Positions 1 through 8,428 of a stretch of 64,000 bases of DNA are shown here, in pieces (position 1 is the first letter of the stretch; each line of letters begins with the position of its first letter). The DNA comes from Nocardiopsis sp. NRRL B-16309 (GTDB lineage: Bacteria; Actinomycetota; Actinomycetes; Streptosporangiales; Streptosporangiaceae): positions 22,630-86,629 of the forward strand of contig NZ_LGEC01000070.1 in NCBI RefSeq assembly GCF_001279585.1, read 5' to 3'. Made by a program: the position numbers and the translations under genes. The notes beneath the pieces are model-generated. The model had not been told where the DNA came from, did not search any database, and was given only the letters and a program-made list of their open reading frames with translations.

Positions 1-1290
1 CCCGTGCGGGCCCAGCGCGCCGGGGTCGCCACGGTCTTCCAGGAGTTCAACCTCCTTCCCGAGCGCACCGTCGCCGAGAACGTCTTCCTGGGCCGCGAAC
101 CCCTGCGCCGCGGCCTCGTGGACGGCCGCGCGATGGAGCGCGCCACCGCCGCGCTCCTGGCCGACCTCGGCCTGGAGGGGATCGCCCCGTGGCAGAAGGT
201 GCGGTCTCTGTCGGTGGCGGAGCAGCAGATCGTGGAGATCGTCAAGGCGCTCTCGCAGGACGCCCGCGTCATCTCCATGGACGAGCCGACCGCCGCGCTG
301 GCCGACCACGAGGTGGAGGTGCTCTACCGGATCATCGGCCGACTGCGCGAGCGGGGCGTCGCCGTCCTCTACGTCTCGCACCGGCTCAAGGAGATCTTCG
401 ACCTGGCCGCGACCATCACCGTGCTCAAGGACGGTGACCTGGTCGGCACCTGGCCCGCCCAGGAGCTGGAACCGGCCGAGCTGGTGCGCCAGATGGTCGG
501 CCGCCCCGTCTCGGCGGTCTTCCCCGAGCCCCTCGAACCGCGCGGCGAGCACGTCGGACGCGTCCGGTTGTCGGTCACCGGGGGCGGCAACGCCCAGGTC
601 GACGGCATCGGGTTCGAGGTCCGCGGCGGTGAGATCCTCGGTCTGGGCGGGCTCCAGGGCAGCGGCCGCACCGAGGTCGCGCACGCCCTGTTCGGGATCG
701 CCCGGTTCACCCGCGGCGAGGTGCGCGTGGACGGGCGGGTCGTGAACCCGCGCTCACCGCGCCAGGCCGTGCGCGCGGGACTGGTGCTGGTCACCGAGGA
801 CCGCAAGTCACAGGGCCTGGCCCTGCACCAGTCGGTGCTGGACAACGGGCGCCTGGTCCTGGACGCCGTGTTCCCCTTCGGCTCCGGGCGGCGCGCCCGG
901 CGGCTGCCCGGTGTGCTGTCGTCGCTGGAACTGGTCGCCCGGGGCGGCCACGGCCAGGAGGTCCAGTACCTGTCCGGCGGCAACCAGCAGAAGGTGGTGC
1001 TGGCCAAGTGGCTGGCCGCCGAACCCGGCGTCATGGTGATGGACGAGCCCACCCGCGGCATCGACGTGGGCGCCAAGCAGGCCGTCTACCGGCTGATGCG
1101 CGAACTGGCCGCCGACGGTGTGGCCATCGTGCTGATCACGTCGGAGCTGCCCGAGCTCATCGGTATGGCCGACCGCCTGGTCGTGCTCGAAGACGGGCGC
1201 ATCGCGGGCGAACTGCCCGGCGACGCCGACGAGGAGGCCGTCATGGCCCTGGCCACCGGTTCCGCCCCGCGCGAGGAGGCGGCCTCGTGA
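1..1290 (+). CDS. Sugar ABC importer ATP-binding protein (5' end cut by window)
   Basis: This is a tandem-domain ATPase of the ribose/xylose/inositol importer family (RbsA/MglA/XylG type), which energises sugar uptake at the inner face of the membrane. The visible 429 codons lack the first Walker A, so the start lies before the window. Seen in order: the end of the first ATPase domain with signature LSVAEQQ and Walker B ISMDEPTAAL, then a second domain with P-loop-like GLQGSGRTE, signature LSGGNQQK and Walker B MVMDEPTRGID. A degenerate second P-loop is normal for this family. The stop overlaps the GTG start of the next permease by 3 nt, showing translational coupling in an operon with two permeases, a binding protein and two isomerases. 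The substrate cannot be read from the sequence. Confidence 0.93.
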   Translation, partial: PVRAQRAGVATVFQEFNLLPERTVAENVFLGREPLRRGLVDGRAMERATAALLADLGLEGIAPWQKVRSLSVAEQQIVEIVKALSQDARVISMDEPTAALADHEVEVLYRIIGRLRERGVAVLYVSHRLKEIFDLAATITVLKDGDLVGTWPAQELEPAELVRQMVGRPVSAVFPEPLEPRGEHVGRVRLSVTGGGNAQVDGIGFEVRGGEILGLGGLQGSGRTEVAHALFGIARFTRGEVRVDGRVVNPRSPRQAVRAGLVLVTEDRKSQGLALHQSVLDNGRLVLDAVFPFGSGRRARRLPGVLSSLELVARGGHGQEVQYLSGGNQQKVVLAKWLAAEPGVMVMDEPTRGIDVGAKQAVYRLMRELAADGVAIVLITSELPELIGMADRLVVLEDGRIAGELPGDADEEAVMALATGSAPREEAAS

Positions 1291-2357
1291 CACCCCTGCG
1301 GACCACCGCGGCGAGCCTGGGTTCGCGGCTCGGCACGACCGGCCTGGTCTACGCGGCCCTGGTCGTCCTGCTGGCGGTCAGCGCCGCCTTCCTGGCCGCG
1401 CGCGGCGCCACCCTGTTCACCACGGCCAACACCGTCGACCTGTTCACCCGCAGCAGCCTGCTGGGCTTCCTGGCCATCGGCCAGACACTGGTCATCCTCT
1501 GCCGCTCGCTGGACCTGTCGGTGGGCCACGTCGCCGCGCTGTCCGCGCTGGTCGCCGCCACCACGATGGACGGCGACCCGTCGCGGATCGTCCTCGGGGC
1601 CACCGCCGCGCTGGTCGTGGCGGGACTGATCGGCCTGGCCAACGGGCTCATCGTCACCGGCCTGCGGGTCAACCCCTTCATCGCGACCCTGGGCACGGCC
1701 CTGATCGTCCAGGGCTACCTGGACACGACCTTCCAGGGGCCGGCCGGGTCGGTGCCCGAAGCCTTCCAGGCCTTCGGCTACACCCGGATCGGCCCGCTGC
1801 CGGTCTCCACCCTGGTCATGCTCGGCCTGGCGGTGGCGGCCGTCGTGTTCCTGCACCGCACCCGCATGGGCTACCACATGTACGCCGTCGGCGGCGACGC
1901 CGACGTCGCCCGCCTGTCGGGCGTGCGGGCGGGCGTGCCCGTGGTCACCGCGCACGTCCTGTGCTCGATCACCGCCGGAGTGGCCGGGCTGCTGCTGGCG
2001 GCACGGTTCGGGACCGGCAACCCGCAGGTGTACGCCAACGGGTACGAGCTGGAGGCGATCGCCGCGGTCGTGCTGGGCGGGACCTACCTGCTCGGCGGAC
2101 GCGGCGGCGTGGCCGGAACCATCGCGGGCGTGTTCGTGCTGGCCACCCTCGACACCGTGTTCAACGTGCTCGCGGTCGACCCGTTCGTCAAGGACGTCCT
2201 GCGCGGCGCGGTCCTGGTCGCCGCGGTGGCCGTCTACGCCCGCGGACAGCAATCCCGCGCCGCGACGCGCGTGCGGTTCCCGTCCACGGGCCCGCCGGCG
2301 CCGCCGCCCTCCCAGCCCCCGTCCCCGAAGACCGCTCCCCTGGGAGGCCGCCGATGA
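1287..2357 (+). CDS. Sugar ABC importer permease (RbsC family), first of two
   Basis: A 356-residue multi-spanning membrane permease of the branched-chain amino acid/ribose permease superfamily. It starts at GTG 1287 inside the ATPase stop region, and the product opens with a hydrophobic helix (VYAALVVLLAVSAAF). Family motifs seen are SLDLSVGHVAAL, GLRVNPFIATLGT and AIAAVVLGGTYLLGGRGGVAGT, the last near the cytoplasmic loop that contacts the ATPase. The C-terminal 30 residues are proline-rich and probably disordered. Its stop overlaps the ATG of the second permease by 4 nt. The two permeases probably form the heterodimeric channel. Function as a sugar permease is confident; the transported sugar is unknown. 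Confidence 0.93.
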   Translation: MTPLRTTAASLGSRLGTTGLVYAALVVLLAVSAAFLAARGATLFTTANTVDLFTRSSLLGFLAIGQTLVILCRSLDLSVGHVAALSALVAATTMDGDPSRIVLGATAALVVAGLIGLANGLIVTGLRVNPFIATLGTALIVQGYLDTTFQGPAGSVPEAFQAFGYTRIGPLPVSTLVMLGLAVAAVVFLHRTRMGYHMYAVGGDADVARLSGVRAGVPVVTAHVLCSITAGVAGLLLAARFGTGNPQVYANGYELEAIAAVVLGGTYLLGGRGGVAGTIAGVFVLATLDTVFNVLAVDPFVKDVLRGAVLVAAVAVYARGQQSRAATRVRFPSTGPPAPPPSQPPSPKTAPLGGRR

Positions 2358-3451
2358 CCGCCCCCGCCTCCCCGACACCGTCCGCCCCGCCGCCCGCACC
2401 CGGGGCGGACGGACGGCGCCGCCCGCCCCTGGGCGCGCTGTCCTCGATGCCCAGGGGCGGCACGGCGACGGTCGCGCTGATCCTGCTGCTGATCTTCGTC
2501 GTCATCGCCACGCAGAACCCGTCGTTCTTCGAGGGGCCACCGCTGATGGGGTTCGCCAAGAAGGCCGCCCCGCTGGTGATCCTCGCGGTCGGCCAGTACC
2601 TGGTGATCGTCTCCGGCGAGTTCGACCTGTCGGTCGGCTCGCTCGTGGGCGCCCAGGTCGTCATCGCGGCCCGGCTCATCGACGGCGACGAGGCGATGAC
2701 CTGGCCCGTGCTGGCGCTCATGGTGGCCTTCGGGCTGGTCGTGGGCCTGGTGAACGGGCTGGTCACCACGCTGCTGAGGGTGCCGTCGATCATCACCACG
2801 CTCGGCACCATGCTCGTCCTCTTCGGCGCCGTGCGCTTCTGGACCGGCGGCGCGCCCACGGGCGCGCTCTCCGAGGCCTTCCGCGTCCCCGGCCGCGACG
2901 GGATCGAGAACGTGCCGTTCCTCCACCAGATCCCGTGGGCCCTGCTGATCGCGGCCGCCGTCGTGGTGGGCGGCGTGCTGGTGATGCGCTCCCCGTACGG
3001 GCGCACGCTGATGGCGACCGGTGACAACGACACCGCCGCCGCCTTCTCCGGCGTGCGGGTGTGGTCGGTGCGCACGCTGGCCTTCATGGCGTCGTCCCTG
3101 CTGGCCACGCTCGCGGCGGTGCTCATCGGCGGCTACGCCGGGGTCACCGCCCAGGTCGGCCAGGGCCTGGAGTTCACCGCCATCACCGCGGTGGTCCTGG
3201 GCGGCGTGGTCCTGGGCGGCGGACGCGGCACCGTGCTCGCCGCCGCGCTGGGCGCCCTCACCGTGGAGGCGCTCTTCACCCTCTTCAACCAGCTCTACCT
3301 GCCCTCGACGATCCAGCCGGCGGCGCAGGGACTCATCATCATCGCCGCGGTGGCCTACGCGTCGCGCCGCGGCGAGCTCCGACTGCCCGGGCGCCCACGG
3401 CGGCGACCGGACCACCCGACCGAGCACACGCTCGGCTCTTCGAGGAGGTAA
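2354..3451 (+). CDS. Sugar ABC importer permease (RbsC family), second of two
   Basis: A 365-residue polytopic permease starting at ATG 2354, overlapping the previous stop (ATGA). A proline-rich hydrophilic N-terminus of about 40 residues precedes the first helix (VALILLLIFVVIATQN). Conserved segments include GEFDLSVGSLVGAQ, RVPSIITTLGTMLV and FTAITAVVLGGVVLGGGRGT, matching the first permease and the family. Together with that gene it forms a two-permease importer. Only six bases separate its stop from the binding-protein ATG, and these include part of the ribosome-binding site GAGGAGGT. Substrate unknown. Confidence 0.93.
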   Translation: MTAPASPTPSAPPPAPGADGRRRPPLGALSSMPRGGTATVALILLLIFVVIATQNPSFFEGPPLMGFAKKAAPLVILAVGQYLVIVSGEFDLSVGSLVGAQVVIAARLIDGDEAMTWPVLALMVAFGLVVGLVNGLVTTLLRVPSIITTLGTMLVLFGAVRFWTGGAPTGALSEAFRVPGRDGIENVPFLHQIPWALLIAAAVVVGGVLVMRSPYGRTLMATGDNDTAAAFSGVRVWSVRTLAFMASSLLATLAAVLIGGYAGVTAQVGQGLEFTAITAVVLGGVVLGGGRGTVLAAALGALTVEALFTLFNQLYLPSTIQPAAQGLIIIAAVAYASRRGELRLPGRPRRRPDHPTEHTLGSSRR

Positions 3452-3457
3452 CACACC

Positions 3458-4654
3458 ATGCGCGTTCCCCCTGCGCTGCTGGCCGGCGCCGCCGGCCTGG
3501 CCCTGGTCCTCAGTGCCTGTACGACCGACGCTCCCGACGACGAGGCGGCCGAGGGCGCCGGCCTGTCCCCGGACGAGGAGTGGTTCGACCAGGAGGAGTT
3601 CGACACCCAGCTCGCCCAGCGCGACATCACGCCCGAGGGCGACCCGGAGCAGCCCTGGCTGCAGGCGATCGAGCCCGAGTGGACCGACACGGGCGAGTTC
3701 GCCTCCGACGACCCGGGGGAGGCCACCGTGTGCTTCTCCAACGCCTCGGTGTCCAACCCGTGGCGCGTCACCGGCTTCATCACCATGGAGCAGCAGGTGG
3801 AGGCGCTCCAGGACGAGGGCCGCATCGGCGAGTTCCGGGTCTCCGACGCCGCCGACGACGACAACCAGCAGATCTCCGACATCCAGGCGTTCGTGGACGC
3901 CGGCGACTGCGAGGCCATCATCATCTCGCCGTCCACCACCGCCACCCTCACGCCCGCCGTGGAGACCGCCTGCGAGAGCGGTGTCCCGGTCATCGTCTTC
4001 GACCGCGGGGTCAACACCGACTGCATGGTCACCTTCATCCACCCCATCGGCGGCTACGCCTACGGCGCCGACGCCGCCGAGTTCCTCGTGGACGAGCTGG
4101 AGCCGGGTTCCACCGTGCTGGCACTGCGCATCCTGCCCGGGGTCGACGTGCTCGAACACCGTTGGGCGGCGGCCCAGACCATCTTCGACGACAGTGAGCT
4201 GGAGGTCCTCGGCTTCGAGTTCACCGGCGGCGACGGCGCCCAGATCAAGGACCTGGTGTCCCAGCACCTCCAGCGCGGGTCGGTCGACGGCATCTGGATG
4301 GACGCCGGTGACGGCGCGGTCGCGGGCCTGGAGGCCTTCGAGGACGCCGGACAGCCGTACCCGGTCATCGCCGGCGAGGACGAGCTGAGCTTCATGCGCA
4401 AGTGGGACGAGGAGGACATCACGGCGATCGCCCCGGTCTACTCCAACTTCCAGTGGCGGACCCCGGTCCTGGCCGCGAGCATGATCCTGGCGGGCGAGGA
4501 GGTCCCCTCGGAGTGGGTCCTGCCGCAGGAGCCGATCCGCGAGGAGGAGCTGCAGGACTACCTGGAGCGCAACGCGGACATGCCGTCCCTGCACTACGCG
4601 AAGTTCGGCGGCGAGGACCTGCCGGGCTTCCCCGAGGCCTGGACGGACCGGTAG
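3458..4654 (+). CDS. Sugar-binding lipoprotein of the ABC importer
   Basis: A 398-residue solute-binding protein. The N-terminus is a lipoprotein signal peptide ending in the lipobox LSAC (Cys at about 22), followed by an acidic linker, so the mature protein should be tethered outside the membrane. The body has the type-I periplasmic-binding fold seen with ribose/inositol importers: FSNASVSNPWR, IIISPSTTATLTPAVE, VPVIVFDRGVNTDC and GIWMDAGDGAVAGLEAFEDAG. The ATG at 3458 follows a strong GAGGAGGT. The next gene begins on the base after its stop, so they are cotranslated. It is larger and more acidic at the N-terminus than typical RbsB, so its ligand may differ from ribose. Confidence 0.9.
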   Translation: MRVPPALLAGAAGLALVLSACTTDAPDDEAAEGAGLSPDEEWFDQEEFDTQLAQRDITPEGDPEQPWLQAIEPEWTDTGEFASDDPGEATVCFSNASVSNPWRVTGFITMEQQVEALQDEGRIGEFRVSDAADDDNQQISDIQAFVDAGDCEAIIISPSTTATLTPAVETACESGVPVIVFDRGVNTDCMVTFIHPIGGYAYGADAAEFLVDELEPGSTVLALRILPGVDVLEHRWAAAQTIFDDSELEVLGFEFTGGDGAQIKDLVSQHLQRGSVDGIWMDAGDGAVAGLEAFEDAGQPYPVIAGEDELSFMRKWDEEDITAIAPVYSNFQWRTPVLAASMILAGEEVPSEWVLPQEPIREEELQDYLERNADMPSLHYAKFGGEDLPGFPEAWTDR

Positions 4655-5548
4655 ATGCGCGCGCTGGGGGTCAACACCTGGGTGTGGACGTCGCCGCTGA
4701 CCGACGCCGCGCTGGAGCGCCTCGCGCCCCGCGTGGCGGAGTGGGGGTTCGACGCGATCGAGCTGCCGGTGGAGAACGCCGGCGACTGGGACCCCCGGCG
4801 CGCCCGCGACCTGCTGGACGGGCTGGGCCTGACGGCCACCGTCGTGCTGGTCATGGGGCCCGGTCGCGAGCTGGTGGCGACCGGGCCCGGGACCCGCGCG
4901 AACACCCAGGACTACCTGCGCCGGGTGGTGGACGCGGCGGCCGGGGTCGGCTCGCCCGTCATCGCCGGTCCCGCCTACGCCTCGGTCGGCCGGACCTGGC
5001 GGATGTCCGAGTCCGAACGGGCCGGGGTCTACGCCGAGCTGACCGACGCGCTGGCCCCCGTGGTCGACCACGCCGCGGCCGCGGGCGTGCGGGTGGCCGT
5101 CGAACCCCTCAACCGGTACGAGACCAGTGTCCTCAACACGGTCGACCAGGCCATGACGGCCCTGGCCGACCTGCCCGCGCGCCACTGCGGGCTGGCCCTG
5201 GACGTGTACCACCTCAACATCGAGGAGCGGGACGTGGCCGCCGCCGTCGACCGGGCCGCCCCGCGCCTGCACCACGTGCAGGTGTGCGCCAACGACCGGG
5301 GCGCGCCCGGCGCCGACCACCTGGACTGGCCCGGGATCACGGCCGCGCTGGACCGGGCCGGGTACACGGGACCCCTGGTCATCGAGTCGTTCACCGCCGA
5401 CAACGCGAGCATCGCCACGGCCGCCTCCGTGTGGCGGCCCCTGGCGGAGACGCAGGACGCCATCGCCGTGGACGGCCTGGCGTTCCTGCGCTCGCTGCCG
5501 GACCCGGCGGTGCCGCCCCTCCCCCGACCCGCCCCCACACGGAGGTAG
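4655..5548 (+). CDS. Sugar-phosphate isomerase/epimerase (TIM barrel)
   Basis: A 297-residue xylose-isomerase-like TIM barrel enzyme (AP endonuclease 2 superfamily), resembling ketose 3-epimerases and inositol-pathway isomerases. Evidence is WVWTSPLTD at the N-terminus, FDAIELPVEN, the metal-ligand segment VAVEPLNRYETS (Glu), LALDVYHLNIEE (Asp, His), LHHVQVCANDRGAPG (His) and the final glutamate in GPLVIESFT. These match the Glu-Asp-His-Glu metal site of D-tagatose/D-psicose 3-epimerases. It begins directly after the binding-protein stop with no spacer, which implies a role on the imported sugar. The exact substrate is not determinable. Confidence 0.88.
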   Translation: MRALGVNTWVWTSPLTDAALERLAPRVAEWGFDAIELPVENAGDWDPRRARDLLDGLGLTATVVLVMGPGRELVATGPGTRANTQDYLRRVVDAAAGVGSPVIAGPAYASVGRTWRMSESERAGVYAELTDALAPVVDHAAAAGVRVAVEPLNRYETSVLNTVDQAMTALADLPARHCGLALDVYHLNIEERDVAAAVDRAAPRLHHVQVCANDRGAPGADHLDWPGITAALDRAGYTGPLVIESFTADNASIATAASVWRPLAETQDAIAVDGLAFLRSLPDPAVPPLPRPAPTRR

Positions 5549-5553
5549 TGAGA

Positions 5554-6561
5554 ATGCCGCGACCAGTCACCCTGTTCACCGGCCAGTGGGCCGACCTGCC
5601 GTTCGAGGAGCTGTGCTCCCTCGCCTCCTCCTGGGGGTACGACGGCCTGGAGATCGCCTGCTGGGGCGACCACCTCGACGTCACCCGCGCCGCCGTGGAC
5701 GACGCCTACGTGCGGGAGAGGCGGGAGATCCTGGAACGCCACGGCCTGGGCGTGTGGGCGATCTCCAACCACCTGCTCGGCCAGGCGGTGTGCGACGACC
5801 CCATCGACCACCGCCACCGCGACATCCTGCCCGACCGGGTGTGGGGCGACGGCGACCCCGAGGGCGTGCGCCGGAGGGCGGCCGAGGAGATGCGCACGAC
5901 CGCCCGGGCGGCGGCCCGGATGGGCGTGTCCACGGTGGTGGGGTTCACCGGCAGCGCGATCTGGAAGTACGTGGCGATGTTCCCGCCGGTGGGCGAGGAC
6001 GTGATCGAGGCGGGCTACCAGGACTTCGCCGACCGCTGGAACCCGATCCTGGACGTGTTCGACGAGGTGGGCGTGCGCTTCGCCCACGAGGTGCACCCCT
6101 CGGAGATCGCCTACGACTACTGGTCCACCGAGCGGGCGCTGGAGGCGGTGGGGCGCCGCCCCGCCTTCGGCCTCAACTGGGACCCCAGCCACATGATGTG
6201 GCAGGACATCGACCCGGCGGGCTTCCTGTGGGACTTCCGGGACCGGATCTACCACGTGGACTGCAAGGACACGCGCAGGCGGACGGGCAACGGACGCAAC
6301 GGGCGGCTGGGTTCGCACCTGCCGTGGGGCGACCCGCGACGGGGCTGGGACTTCGTCTCGACCGGGCACGGCGACGTGCCGTGGGAGGACTGCTTCCGCA
6401 CGCTGAACGCGATCGGCTACGAGGGCCCGGTGTCGGTGGAGTGGGAGGACGCCGGGATGGACCGGCTGGTCGGCGCCGCCGAGGCGGTGGACTTCGTACG
6501 CGCGCACGCCTACGACCCGCCGGAGGCGGGCTTCGACTCCGCCTTCCAGACGCGCGGGTAG
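5554..6561 (+). CDS. Sugar-phosphate isomerase/epimerase, second copy
   Basis: A 335-residue xylose-isomerase-like TIM barrel protein, distinct in sequence from the preceding isomerase. It starts at ATG 5554 behind GGAGGTAG, only 5 nt after the upstream stop. Seen are FEELCSLASSWGYDGLEIACWGDH, VGFTGS, the metal-site segments FAHEVHPSE and LNWDPSHMMWQ, IYHVDCKDT, and GPVSVEWEDAG near the end. Proteins of this shape often accompany inositol or sugar-acid catabolic operons as isomerases or hydrolyases (IolE/IolI-like). As last visible gene of the importer operon it probably acts after uptake. Confident of the fold, not of the reaction. Confidence 0.88.
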   Translation: MPRPVTLFTGQWADLPFEELCSLASSWGYDGLEIACWGDHLDVTRAAVDDAYVRERREILERHGLGVWAISNHLLGQAVCDDPIDHRHRDILPDRVWGDGDPEGVRRRAAEEMRTTARAAARMGVSTVVGFTGSAIWKYVAMFPPVGEDVIEAGYQDFADRWNPILDVFDEVGVRFAHEVHPSEIAYDYWSTERALEAVGRRPAFGLNWDPSHMMWQDIDPAGFLWDFRDRIYHVDCKDTRRRTGNGRNGRLGSHLPWGDPRRGWDFVSTGHGDVPWEDCFRTLNAIGYEGPVSVEWEDAGMDRLVGAAEAVDFVRAHAYDPPEAGFDSAFQTRG

Positions 6562-6607
6562 GGGGCCGTCGGCCCTGGCCGATGCGGGTGCCCGGCGCCC
6601 GGTGCCC

Positions 6608-6683
6608 GACCGGTGCCCGCCGACCTTGGCGGACGCCCCTGGCATGGCCGACCCGGGCGACCGGTGTCCGCCGACCTCGGCGG
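6608..6683. repeat. Imperfect direct repeat in the 3' intergenic region
   Basis: Two 25-nt copies beginning GACCGGTG and ending GGCGG lie at 6608-6632 and 6659-6683, identical at 23 positions. They sit between the end of the sugar operon and the convergent gene at 6786. No coding role is apparent; they may be a local duplication. Confidence 0.6.
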
Positions 6684-6785
6684 GCACCCGCGGCGCGCTC
6701 CCCGCCTGGGAACGCGCCGACGGCACCTCCGGACCCCCGGCGTCGACCCCGTCGTGCTTCCGGGGCCGCGCCGCGGCCCGTCCGG

Positions 6786-7031
6786 TCACATCATGGGGGC
6801 GATGACCACCCGGTAGCGGCCCCCGTCGGCGGTGGCCACGTCCGTGCGGAAGTCGTTGACCCGGTTCACGGAGCGCTGGACGGTGTCGCTGCGCACGGCA
6901 CTGGTGTCGGCGGCGGGCAGGTGCTCCCGGACGGACGAGATCGCCTCGTCGACGGACAGCGCGGTCGCTCTTCGCTCCGGCGTGACACTCCAGCCGTCAT
7001 CGGACAGGCGGCTGATCGCGATCCGGAACAT
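6786..7031 (-). CDS. Small conserved-looking protein of unknown function
   Basis: An 81-residue soluble protein starting at ATG 7031 behind AGGGAG with good spacing. It opens MFRIAISRLSDDGW and ends in hydrophobic RVVIAPMM. I recognise no domain. It lies downstream of two roadblock-like genes on the same strand, 134 nt after the nearer one, so it may belong to the same transcript, but the gap allows an independent promoter. Confidence 0.6.
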   Translation of the reverse strand: MFRIAISRLSDDGWSVTPERRATALSVDEAISSVREHLPAADTSAVRSDTVQRSVNRVNDFRTDVATADGGRYRVVIAPMM

Positions 7032-7165
7032 CCCGGTTCTCCCTGCGGTGTCGGGGGGCTGGAGCGCCATTCTCCCCCATCGCCCACGGCCGCGGAAGAG
7101 CGGTCCGGCCGGGTGTGGACGGCGGCGCCCTCCGCCCGCACCCGGATCCGGTCCGAGCGACCCGG

Positions 7166-7537
7166 TCAGACCTCCAGATCCTCCTCGATGCCCTTGAGGC
7201 GGTGCCTGGCCAGGGCCAGGTTGGCACGTGCCCGGTCCAGCGCGAGGTAGAGGAACAGGCCCTGCCCCTTGCGGTTCGTGAGGGGCCGGATGAGGTGGTA
7301 CTGGCTGGAGAGCGAGATGAGGATGTCCTCCAGTCCCTGCTTGAGTCCGAGCTGGTCCATCGTCCTCATCTTGGCCCGGACGACCTCGGTGTTGCCCGCG
7401 GCGGCGACGTCCAGGTCGAGCCCGCTGGTCGAATTGAGCGACCCCAGCGACATTCCGCTGTTGTAGTCCACGACGGCGGCACCGAGGGCGCCCTCGATCG
7501 CCATCATGTCCTTCAGCCCGGCTTCGATGTTCGGCAT
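7166..7537 (-). CDS. Roadblock/LC7-like protein
   Basis: A 123-residue protein with the roadblock/LC7 alpha-beta fold pattern: IEAGLKDMMAIEGALGAAVVDYNSGMSLG, a central helix EVVRAKMRTMDQLGLKQGLEDILISLSSQYHLI and a final helix RANLALARHRLKGIEEDL. Roadblock proteins in bacteria (MglB-like) act as GTPase regulators or small scaffolds in the cytoplasm. ATG 7537 is preceded by GGAGAG. No Ras-like MglA GTPase gene is visible in the window. The gene pairs with a second roadblock-like gene upstream and a small unknown downstream. Confidence 0.78.
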   Translation of the reverse strand: MPNIEAGLKDMMAIEGALGAAVVDYNSGMSLGSLNSTSGLDLDVAAAGNTEVVRAKMRTMDQLGLKQGLEDILISLSSQYHLIRPLTNRKGQGLFLYLALDRARANLALARHRLKGIEEDLEV

Positions 7538-7629
7538 GTCCTTCTCTCTCCTTGTGGTCGTGTGGCGCAGAAACGGCCGTTGGGCCATCCAACGGCGAAG
7601 GCGAACGCGCGGTTCGAACCGGCGACCGG

Positions 7630-8127
7630 TCACGCGATCACGGACCCCTTCCACGGGCGGTCGACCGACAGTGAGCGGAGCCCGGTCAGAACGCGGTCGA
7701 GCACCGCGCGGTCCACCGTGGACGCGGCTCGGGGAGCGGGCCGTCCGCGCTGACGTCGGGGAGGCGGACCCTGGTCCCGGCGGGACGGCGGCAGGTGCGC
7801 CGAGCCCGACAGGCCCCGCAGTCGCCGCAGGGCGAAGCCGAGGTGGCCCCGGTCCCGTTCCATCCGCACCTGTACACACAGGTCGGAGCCCTTCAGGACG
7901 GCGATCAGCAGGTGGTGGTCGGCGTCGGTCACGACCACGTCCTCCACCGCGTCGGCGGCGTACGGGGGGTTTGCTCCGATGGCCCGGACGATCTCCACCG
8001 CCTCCGTCGGCCGGTCGTCGACACCGGCGAGGGAGACCGTCGCGCCCTCACGCCAGTCGACCAGCGAGACGCTGCGGACTCCGGGTGTCGTGAGCATCTC
8101 CCGCAACTGCTGGTCGATGGAGGGCAC
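7630..8127 (-). CDS. Second roadblock/LC7-like protein
   Basis: A 165-residue protein starting at GTG 8127, chosen because AAGGAG lies 6 nt upstream. The N-terminal 100 residues follow the roadblock pattern (IDQQLREMLTTPGVRSVSLVDWREG, HLLIAVLKGSDLCVQVRMERDRGHLGFALRRLRGL). They align with the neighbouring roadblock gene, notably at the last helix, so the two look paralogous. An additional C-terminal 55-residue arginine/proline-rich tail is unique to this copy. The function is probably protein-protein or GTPase regulation; the partner is not in view. Confidence 0.7.
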   Translation of the reverse strand: MPSIDQQLREMLTTPGVRSVSLVDWREGATVSLAGVDDRPTEAVEIVRAIGANPPYAADAVEDVVVTDADHHLLIAVLKGSDLCVQVRMERDRGHLGFALRRLRGLSGSAHLPPSRRDQGPPPRRQRGRPAPRAASTVDRAVLDRVLTGLRSLSVDRPWKGSVIA

Positions 8128-8351
8128 GGCGGCTCCTTCGGGGAGAGCAGGGGGACGACGCACGTCGGCCCCGGGGGGAGCGGTTGAGGCCCTCGGCGGC
8201 CCCTACGGATTCCCTGACGATAGGACGCGTCGGCGCGCTCCGCAGGCGTTCGCCGAATTCCCTGACTTTCGTCCAGAAAAGTGGCAAACCATCACGATCC
8301 CGAAAGAAGCGACACAGGAGCTTTGTTCAACTTTGGGCACTACAGAACTGT

Positions 8352-8377
8352 GGCCGCCCGGAGCACACCGGGCGGCC
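8352..8377 (-). terminator. Hairpin terminator downstream of the carbonic anhydrase gene
   Basis: A perfect 10-bp stem GGCCGCCCGG/CCGGGCGGCC with a 6-nt loop lies 50 nt beyond the carbonic anhydrase stop. It fits a rho-independent-like terminator without a long U run. The 8128-8351 stretch between it and the roadblock gene is less GC-rich and probably holds the roadblock promoter. Confidence 0.75.
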
Positions 8378-8428
8378 GCTTCCCTCATGTTCTGGGCGTC
8401 GGCCGTGCTTCCTCCCGGAGGAGGAGGC

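Noticed and set aside
2234..5320. A very long open frame antisense to the sugar ABC operon
   Set aside because: It reads as Gly/Arg/His/Val-rich low-complexity protein, the mirror of high-GC codon bias on the real strand, and has no domain or ribosome site.
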